Assembly (NCBI GenBank): GCA_018701105.1
Contig: JABIWD010000062.1
Location: 1-63,265 of the forward strand
Source of the DNA: Candidatus Uhrbacteria bacterium
GTDB lineage: Bacteria; Patescibacteriota; Patescibacteriia; UBA9934; UBA11717
Reading direction: 5' to 3'
DNA length: 63,265 bases
The number at the start of each line of letters is the position of its first letter. Positions within the stretch are counted from its first letter, which is position 1. Positions 57,563-63,265 of the stretch are shown in pieces. Made by a program: the position numbers and the translations under genes. Under the pieces are notes generated by a model. It saw nothing but the letters and a program-made list of their open reading frames with translations, ran no database searches and was not told the DNA's origin.

Positions 57563-59476
57563 CTAGTAGCGCAGGGTACTGTTAATTCTACGCACAACGT
57601 CAATCTCCTCTTTAGTCATTCCCTTAGGATTTCTCTTTGCATCCTTAAGCACCGATTCTATTGCGATACCTTCTTGCAAAGCCATCCCCATGAGCTTCTG
57701 GTACATCATGACCAATGGGCTCTCTCTCCACGCCTCAATAGCGCGGATCCGCAATCCAGGATCCCCTTCTCCTAACATGTTAATGTCCTCCATCAAGTTC
57801 TCTTGAACAACGCTAATGTCTCCCGGCAATCGTCGGAAGTCGTCGATGTTCATTCTTCGAAACTCTTCAATCGGTCCAACAAGTCTCTTCTTGTACCTAA
57901 CATCTGTAACTGGCTTTTTTCCTGATGGAGTAACTCGTGGCGCCATCGATGGAGTGGACAATACAGTTTTCGCCGTAGACTTCTTTTGTGAGACAGACTT
58001 TGATGCACTGGCACCTAACGCCGGACTCGAGCTCGACTTTGGATCTTTCGATGAAGGTGCACCGTACTTCTCCTGTTTCTTCTTAACCATCTCCTCCTTG
58101 CCCGCCTTGTGTTTTGCAACGGCATCACCATGCTCTCCCGATATTGATGTCTCAACCTCTTCAACAACACGATTCACCGCATGCTCAGACAGAGCAAGTC
58201 CACCTTTCTCAATAGGTTGTTCGAGAGCCTTCTTGAAATCCGCAGCCGACCTTACACCGGAATATCGCGCGCCCAAAACCACTCGAAACCTCTTATTGAG
58301 CTCGGACGATGGAAACGATAGTGATAGCTTTCGCTGCACCTCGTCAATTTTCTTATTCTCTAAACTCTCAGGAGCCTTTTGCCCTGTTTTCTTAAGATCC
58401 TGCATTGTAGACGCAGCGGCAGCCTCATTGGCGACATTCGGGAACAGCTCTTTCTTCACTGCAACGGGCGCCCTTTTCTTTGGCTTCACAACGACCTCGC
58501 TCTTTCGTCTCAATGATTTCTTTGCCTTAGGCTGAGCTGGCGTAGGCTTAACATCAGTTTCCACCTCAACGTGACTTGTTACCATTGGACCAACGTCCTT
58601 CTTTGTTGCTGGAGGTTCCGCATCGACGATCATCGGTGGTGGCGGAGCGAGCTCACGCTTTTCACCTTTTGACGCCGGGTGCATTTTGTCCAACTTATCA
58701 TCGTACCGCCTAACAACCTTCACAACCTTCGGCTCTTGTCTTTTTGGCAAAGACGGCGGCACTAGCGGCTTCTTTGCCGGTACCGGCTTTACGGCAGGCT
58801 TCACCGGCGGTGTCTTTTGTACAGGCACCGATGGCGGCGCAACTGCAGCCTTTGGCTTCACAGGAGCTTCAACAACTCGAGCTACTGGAGCTGGAGGTGC
58901 TACTTTAGGCTCTGGCGTTGGAGCGGGTGGTGGTTTGGGTGCAGGCTCAGCTTTCACCGGCGCCTCAACCTCAATCTCCTCGTCAATCTTTTCCACGACC
59001 TCGGGCTCGTTAACCTTTTCCCTCTCCCGAGACGCCGCCTGCGCTCTCTTAACCTTAACCTCGGCAACAGCAATATCGTTCGCCTTTCTAATATCCTTCA
59101 CAGTTCCACCCGTTGCATCGATTCTCTTTACAGTCGAAACAGATACGTCTCCACCTAAATTCGCATATGTACGGAAAGCCGATGACATCATGTACGAGTC
59201 GATTGGCAGGAACCTCGTACGCAAAAGATCCAGTGACACTTTGCGTGCCAACGGAGCTTCTAGGCCAAGTTTAACTCGAATCAAATTCTCGACTGAATCT
59301 AACGCAGCGTAACCAAACAATAATTCTTGTTGAATGTCATCGAGTCCGTCCACCACTGTAGTGGAAAGACCGTACGCCTCACCAATCTGATCCAGATCTT
59401 TAAGCCCGGAGTCCAAGAAGAACTCACGAATCTCATCGGGCAATATACTGTAAATATATATATTTTCCTCCGCCAT
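57563..59476 (-). CDS. Large Pro/Ala/Lys-rich T4SS-cluster protein (637 aa)
   Basis: No family recognised. Residues 1-140 are a folded helical domain (IYIYSILPDEIREFFLDSGL). Residues about 170-330 are a low-complexity linker of Pro/Ala/Val/Lys (APKPPPAPTPEPKVAPP), then a second helical part (KRFRVVLGARYSGVRSAADF) and a C-terminal helical domain (EEFRRMNIDDFRRLPGD). No membrane span. It sits between prgI and the VirB6-like gene, so it is probably a cytoplasmic component or tether specific to this system. Confidence 0.78.
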   Translation of the reverse strand: MAEENIYIYSILPDEIREFFLDSGLKDLDQIGEAYGLSTTVVDGLDDIQQELLFGYAALDSVENLIRVKLGLEAPLARKVSLDLLRTRFLPIDSYMMSSAFRTYANLGGDVSVSTVKRIDATGGTVKDIRKANDIAVAEVKVKRAQAASREREKVNEPEVVEKIDEEIEVEAPVKAEPAPKPPPAPTPEPKVAPPAPVARVVEAPVKPKAAVAPPSVPVQKTPPVKPAVKPVPAKKPLVPPSLPKRQEPKVVKVVRRYDDKLDKMHPASKGEKRELAPPPPMIVDAEPPATKKDVGPMVTSHVEVETDVKPTPAQPKAKKSLRRKSEVVVKPKKRAPVAVKKELFPNVANEAAAASTMQDLKKTGQKAPESLENKKIDEVQRKLSLSFPSSELNKRFRVVLGARYSGVRSAADFKKALEQPIEKGGLALSEHAVNRVVEEVETSISGEHGDAVAKHKAGKEEMVKKKQEKYGAPSSKDPKSSSSPALGASASKSVSQKKSTAKTVLSTPSMAPRVTPSGKKPVTDVRYKKRLVGPIEEFRRMNIDDFRRLPGDISVVQENLMEDINMLGEGDPGLRIRAIEAWRESPLVMMYQKLMGMALQEGIAIESVLKDAKRNPKGMTKEEIDVVRRINSTLRY

Positions 59477-59505
59477 ATCAACAATACAATCCGGAATTAA
59501 ATTTT

Positions 59506-62256
59506 TTAGACTTCAGCCTGAGCTACGACTCGTCGCTTCATGTGACGGATAGATCCATCAAGCTGCTTGATCATAGCCTTTGATCCTCCTGAACGCTTCA
59601 ACTCTGCCCTGTAGTTCTTAAGAAGCTTCTCCGATGCCTTGATAGTAGATTTCCATGTCTCCTCATTTGGAGATCCCTTCGCCTGGTTCATGGATGCAAG
59701 CATCGCATCAAGAGACTTAGGTGTAAGACTTTCCGCGGCAACAGCCGCCATGTCTCCGCTCATATTCTCCATCTCAGCACTAAGATTAACAATCATGGTT
59801 GGGTTCTTAGCAAAATCTCCTGCGAAAACTCGTGCATCCTTTGGCGATGCAAACTCGTTACGCATAGCCGTCCCAGAACTGTCGTAGTTGTATGAGGAGT
59901 CTGGATTTCTTGTCATCACCGTTCTAGCAGCCTTATTGATACTCGTATCAGTTCCTCCGGCCGCTGCATCTGCACTATGAATAGCACTCTCCACTTCTCT
60001 CAGCATCTGGTTTGCTCTTGCCTTCTCTTCCTTATTACCGGAAGTAGCCGTCTGCTCCAACGCCTGTATCATCTGAGCGCTACCCTTCTCTTTCAATGCC
60101 GAAACGATAGCCCGCCGTACCTCGTTAACGGTGTCACCAGCAGCACCAGCACCGGCGCCACCAGACATGCTCTTACGAATAAGCTCCGGCATGTCAATAT
60201 CTCCCATGGGCATTCCTCCTCCAATAATGGAGCCCATAGTTCCGGAAATATTGGCGTTAACTAGACCGTGAATAGCAGCATCACTATTCGCACCATCTTT
60301 ATTCGCTGCCAGATTCATGTCCAGCCCACGTTGACCGTCCACCGCATCCTGATAACGATCCTGTTCTTGCTTGTCTCGCCGCTTCACATCCGGTGTAGCA
60401 TTGATATGCTTTTGAGCCGCATCAATAAAGTCTTTCTTAGCTCCCTTACGCGCAGAATTCCTGGTTTCCTTATCAGTATCAAACATCTCATCATACACCC
60501 CGGAGTCACGAGCAGCCTGCCTGAAGTGCGAGGAACCCCATGCGCGCTTATCAATGCCCGCTCGCTCTTGCTGCGTCATGCCTTCAAGAGCCTTTTGCAT
60601 ACTCGCCGCATCCGTATTCTCCCACTGAGGGTTACTTGCCAACATCTTCTTTATCTTATCCTGCCCCTTATCATCATCTGTATCCTTCTGATGTTTCTGA
60701 ACATCCGCAAGCATCTTCATGGCCCTAGCCTTAGTGCTTGGGTTTTCCATCATGCCAGCAAACGCGCCCTCATCTCCAACTGTTGCAGACTGAAGAGCCA
60801 TAGCTTGAGCACGCTGCTCTTCCGTTGCCTTTGGTCCTGAATATTTTTCTATAAAGTCTAACTTCTGCTGATCACCAAGCTTGCTACCAAACCCAGCATA
60901 TTTCTTCGCGAGATCGCCCTGGATTGAGTTCTCCTTGCGCTCTTCCTCAGCAACCTTAGCAAGCTGGCCACGTCCAAACATTCCGCGGACTCCGCCAGCT
61001 GCGATATTCTGTTCCGCTCTCTTTTTCTGCTTCTCTCGTGCAGCCAAACGCCTCTCCTGCGTTCTTCCACGGTAAAGGCTCGAAACTCCTCCGGCCACTG
61101 CAGCACCAGCTGCTCGCCCTTTCTGAACTCCCTTACGCCCAACTGCCATCGCTCCCGCTCCTGCCAACGCAATAGGTGCTCCTGCAATCTTCTTTCCAGC
61201 AGACAATCCAGCGCCAGCAATGCTCTGCGCCGCTCCACCCAAGCTTCCCGCAGTAGACACAGCCATCTCCAAACCAGCCAACAACAGTGCGATACCGATA
61301 ATGAATCCTGTGAAGTTGTCATTTGTGACAATAGAGTTGTTGATCACAGCTCCTGAAGGAGGTGGGTTTCTGTTTGTATCGAAACCTTGAGTCATTCCAC
61401 TCACGGACGCCAACGCCAACCAAAGGAAGAAAGTCAGAATAGGGCCAATCATGATAGCGGCGGTCAACTTCCCCCACCACTGACTATACATATCACCCGC
61501 TTTAGACAAAATCCCCTGCGCGGCTCCTGCCAAGAAAGCGGCAGGCGACAAGATGATAAGCACCCATAGAACAACGATTCTATATACGAGCACCCCGGCC
61601 AGTGTAGCTATCACAACCAAAACTATGGCCGACATTACCGCGGCCATCATCGCTGAACCCAAGTTGGACGCTCCATCAATCGTAAGACTTCCGTCCACTT
61701 GAGTCTGAAGATCGCTCAACTTAAGCAATTGCAAAAAATTTCCAACACCAACCTGCTGCAGAGCGTTCACGAAGCCAATCATTACCACCTGCCCGATATC
61801 AATGAGCAGTCCCGTAATAAGACGAGAAAAATTGATAGCAATAGCTGCAACAACTAGTCGTGGAATTTGCTGCGTCCAGTTGATTCTTTGAATGCCGAAC
61901 ATTGTCCCGAAAGCAATCACGAGCATCAATACAATGAACCCTGTGTTCACAAGGTCGCGGACAATTGACCATCCATTCAGCACAACCGGGTGGCCAATAA
62001 AGTCAGAGTACTGAACAATAGGAAGTAAGATCAGCTCAAGGAGAACCAGAATCATAGTCCCCAAGAAGTTCGCTACCACGAGTATAACTCTCGCGAGAAG
62101 ATTCAGGATAACGTTTCCAGAAGCCGCTAGTCCATCCGCCAAGCCTTCAGTCACAAAGTTCGCGCTAACAGGATCCGCAGCGAATACCAAAATGAGCACG
62201 GACAACCCTGCTATTGCAACTTTGAAGAAACGCTTGTAGTTTTGCCAAGCTTTCAT
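59506..62256 (-). CDS. VirB6/TrbL-like polytopic protein with long soluble tail (about 916 aa)
   Basis: First gene of the T4SS operon. ATG at 62256 was preferred to an in-frame TTG at 62268. The N-terminal 350 residues have a leader and about seven spans (for example VILNLLARVILVVANFLGTM; IVLVVIATLAGVLVYRIVVL; IIGIALLLAGLEMAVSTAG), the layout of VirB6/TrbL channel proteins. The remaining 550 residues are hydrophilic, Ala/Lys/Gln-rich and helical, with no known domain. The tail is far longer than in classical VirB6. Confidence 0.85.
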   Translation of the reverse strand: MKAWQNYKRFFKVAIAGLSVLILVFAADPVSANFVTEGLADGLAASGNVILNLLARVILVVANFLGTMILVLLELILLPIVQYSDFIGHPVVLNGWSIVRDLVNTGFIVLMLVIAFGTMFGIQRINWTQQIPRLVVAAIAINFSRLITGLLIDIGQVVMIGFVNALQQVGVGNFLQLLKLSDLQTQVDGSLTIDGASNLGSAMMAAVMSAIVLVVIATLAGVLVYRIVVLWVLIILSPAAFLAGAAQGILSKAGDMYSQWWGKLTAAIMIGPILTFFLWLALASVSGMTQGFDTNRNPPPSGAVINNSIVTNDNFTGFIIGIALLLAGLEMAVSTAGSLGGAAQSIAGAGLSAGKKIAGAPIALAGAGAMAVGRKGVQKGRAAGAAVAGGVSSLYRGRTQERRLAAREKQKKRAEQNIAAGGVRGMFGRGQLAKVAEEERKENSIQGDLAKKYAGFGSKLGDQQKLDFIEKYSGPKATEEQRAQAMALQSATVGDEGAFAGMMENPSTKARAMKMLADVQKHQKDTDDDKGQDKIKKMLASNPQWENTDAASMQKALEGMTQQERAGIDKRAWGSSHFRQAARDSGVYDEMFDTDKETRNSARKGAKKDFIDAAQKHINATPDVKRRDKQEQDRYQDAVDGQRGLDMNLAANKDGANSDAAIHGLVNANISGTMGSIIGGGMPMGDIDMPELIRKSMSGGAGAGAAGDTVNEVRRAIVSALKEKGSAQMIQALEQTATSGNKEEKARANQMLREVESAIHSADAAAGGTDTSINKAARTVMTRNPDSSYNYDSSGTAMRNEFASPKDARVFAGDFAKNPTMIVNLSAEMENMSGDMAAVAAESLTPKSLDAMLASMNQAKGSPNEETWKSTIKASEKLLKNYRAELKRSGGSKAMIKQLDGSIRHMKRRVVAQAEV

Positions 62257-62272
62257 GAGATATTTCAAAGGT

Positions 62273-62281
62273 ATTATACCA
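62273..62281 (-). promoter_or_regulatory. Extended -10 promoter of the T4SS operon
   Basis: TGGTATAAT read leftward; about 16 nt before the ATG. It is half of a perfect 16-bp palindrome (62274-62289, TTATACCATGGTATAA) whose other half could fire rightward. Confidence 0.6.
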
Positions 62282-62326
62282 TGGTATAAAAGATGCGATA
62301 TTAGTAGATGTGGATTGAAATAGAAA

Positions 62327-62364
62327 CATTTTCAATTTTGCAATTCGGCAATTTTCAATTGATT
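62327..62364 (+). repeat. Left terminal inverted repeat
   Basis: Starts CATTTTCAATTTTGCAATTC and ends TTTTCAATTGATT; exact reverse complement of 62804-62841 over 38 bp. Confidence 0.95.
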
Positions 62365-62379
62365 ATTCGATTGGTTAAT

Positions 62380-62769
62380 TCATCGATTATCAATTTGACG
62401 AGGCGCTCTGCGCTTGGCCTTTTTGTTCCTCATGGTTTGTATTACTTTGCCAAATATCCTGGATAACTCGAGCGCTTCCTGTATAAGCTCCACCTGAATC
62501 TGCGCATTATCAACCTCCGCCACAATACACTTCAACCAGTATCTAGACTCCTTCGCTTCCTTTCTGCATATATTTATTCTGTAAAGAAAATCCTTTCCGC
62601 TAAACGATTCATTGGCCTCAATATAGTTCGCGCCAACCGATCCCGACGATCTGACCAACTGCTTAATATCTTCTTGATAAATCGAATGTCTCGGAATCAA
62701 CTTAACAAACTCTCTCACCTTCCGACTAAATGCCAAAGCCCTCTCCTCAAGCCCCTCTTGTTTTGTCAT
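62380..62769 (-). CDS. Four-helix-bundle protein of the 23S rRNA intervening-sequence family
   Basis: 129 residues from ATG 62769 (a TTG 36 nt upstream is in frame but in the repeat). Family landmarks: QLVRSSGSVGANYIEANESF and KDFLYRINICRKEAKESRYW, the S23p/TIGR02436 pattern; C-terminus basic (NKKAKRRAPRQ). Such proteins are known from insertions inside 23S rRNA genes and as free-standing genes; their role is unresolved, though a related fold (Avd) binds RNA in retroelements. Here the gene is outside any rRNA and flanked by long inverted repeats. Confidence 0.9.
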   Translation of the reverse strand: MTKQEGLEERALAFSRKVREFVKLIPRHSIYQEDIKQLVRSSGSVGANYIEANESFSGKDFLYRINICRKEAKESRYWLKCIVAEVDNAQIQVELIQEALELSRIFGKVIQTMRNKKAKRRAPRQIDNR

Positions 62770-62803
62770 AGTTCTCGTTAATTGATCAATTGGTAAATTT
62801 CCC

Positions 62804-62841
62804 AATCAATTGAAAATTGCCGAATTGCAAAATTGAAAATG
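62804..62841 (-). repeat. Right terminal inverted repeat
   Basis: Starts AATCAATTGAAAATTGCCGA and ends GAAAATG; pairs perfectly with the left repeat. Confidence 0.95.
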
Positions 62842-62845
62842 TGAA

Positions 62846-62888
62846 TAAAGCTATGCGACACCCTGGAGCTTCCAGGATGTCGCATATC
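62846..62888 (-). terminator. Terminator of the last gene
   Basis: Leftward: ATGCGACATCCTGGA-AGC-TCCAGGGTGTCGCAT, a 15-bp stem with one G-U-type mismatch, followed by AGCTTTATT. Confidence 0.8.
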
Positions 62889-62890
62889 GT

Positions 62891-63265
62891 CTAGGGTATC
62901 GTCAGCCTCACGTCACACCCGCCTCCCCAGTCCTGCACGGTTGGCGCTCTCTGGATTCCGTTGATCCAGAACGAGCCGTAGACGTGCGAGGTGTCCGAGC
63001 CTGTGTGGGCGCAGATCCACCAGGGCGAGCCGGGGGTGTTGTTGGCTTCGTATTCGCCGTTCACGATGATCGACGTTCCTGAGCCTCCGGCGATTGTTCC
63101 GCAGAGCTGCGTGAACGATCCGCTGGAAGACGCAACGGTTTCCCAGCTGCCCTCTTGCACCCAGAGCTCGCCGTTGCGAGTACCGTTCAGGCCCTGCGTC
63201 GTCCAGCAGAGCTCGGCGAGGCCGTTCCCCACCGGATCATCATCATCGTCGTCGTCATCATCACC
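62891..63265 (-). CDS. Exported-type GC-rich protein, N-terminus cut by window edge
   Basis: The frame is open to the right edge: G, nine Asp in a row, P, then VGNGLAELCWTTQGLNG and a Gly/Ser/Thr/Trp-rich beta-type domain (GELWVQEGSWETVASSSGSF; GSPWWICAHTGSD) with four cysteines. Asp runs of this kind usually separate a lipid anchor or signal peptide from a surface domain, so the missing N-terminus is probably a signal sequence (inference). The first Met-equivalent in view is a GTG at 63232, not the true start. Same GC-rich style as the other orphans. Confidence 0.72.
   Translation of the reverse strand, partial: GDDDDDDDDDPVGNGLAELCWTTQGLNGTRNGELWVQEGSWETVASSSGSFTQLCGTIAGGSGTSIIVNGEYEANNTPGSPWWICAHTGSDTSHVYGSFWINGIQRAPTVQDWGGGCDVRLTIP

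Larger units (their letters stand above)
62327..62841. mobile_element. Stand-alone IVS-like element with 38-bp terminal inverted repeats
   Basis: A 515-bp unit bounded by perfect 38-bp inverted repeats and holding one gene, a 23S-rRNA intervening-sequence (S23p) type four-helix-bundle protein. No target duplication is evident on inspection, and no transposase is present. It lies between the T4SS operon promoter and the terminator of the last gene in the window. Confidence 0.75.

Noticed and set aside
62380..62769. Diversity-generating retroelement accessory (Avd) gene
   Set aside because: The fold is related, but there is no reverse transcriptase, template repeat or variable region nearby, and the sequence fits the S23p/IVS family better.
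1..63265. Integron-like cassette array for the GC-rich orphans
   Set aside because: No integrase and no attC-like shared recombination sites at unit borders; the units are scattered rather than head-to-tail.

Overview
The window looks like a chromosomal stretch of a Patescibacteria (Candidate Phyla Radiation) bacterium, most plausibly from the Uhrbacteria/Magasanikbacteria side. The grounds are a ThrRS that starts directly at its editing domain, a CPR-style type IV secretion (T4SS) cluster (PrgI, split VirB4, giant VirB6-like protein), small CPR membrane proteins, and an MtrA-like/thymidylate synthase fusion. The genus-level call is inference. Both UAG and UGA are used as ordinary stops, so this is not a recoded lineage.

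Layout. 1-4.1 kb: a truncated lipoprotein gene, gyrB, and two GC-rich orphan genes. 4.1-6.4 kb: secE-nusG-rplK-rplA. 6.4-12.2 kb: an orphan gene, then a dTMP supply operon (Dcd-family protein, dCMP deaminase, thyA, folA, tmk) and two related membrane proteins. 12.2-15.4 kb: gatB convergent with miaA, then another orphan. 15.4-25 kb: a large repetitive disordered protein, thrS behind a T-box leader, a baseplate-J-like membrane protein and dnaE. 25-34.7 kb: a kinase-like orphan, rseP-pheS-pheT, an orphan, phosphomannomutase, lemA and htpX. 34.7-48 kb: clpC, a block of envelope/secretion genes (beta-propeller, DsbA-like, two VirB2-like pilins, one fused to a C39-type peptidase), radA, the MtrA-ThyA fusion and recG. 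48-53 kb: orphan genes, three tRNAs, ddl and a nonsense-disrupted MazG-like gene. 53-62.3 kb: a leftward T4SS operon ending in comF. 62.3 kb to the end: a 515-bp element carrying a 23S-IVS-type four-helix-bundle gene between perfect 38-bp inverted repeats, then a truncated exported protein with a nine-Asp run.

Two patterns stand out. First, about a dozen GC-rich genes of unknown function sit singly between housekeeping genes. Most have their own TTGACA-N17-TAnnnT promoter, a strong Shine-Dalgarno and a hairpin-T terminator. Second, housekeeping genes mostly lack a Shine-Dalgarno, and at least eight have an extended -10 (TGnTATAAT-like) only 6-11 nt before the start codon, which predicts leaderless mRNAs. 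The window therefore seems to hold two expression grammars side by side. Dispersed repeats of two families mark several intergenic gaps.

All calls were made by reading the sequence; no database search, folding program or composition calculation was run.
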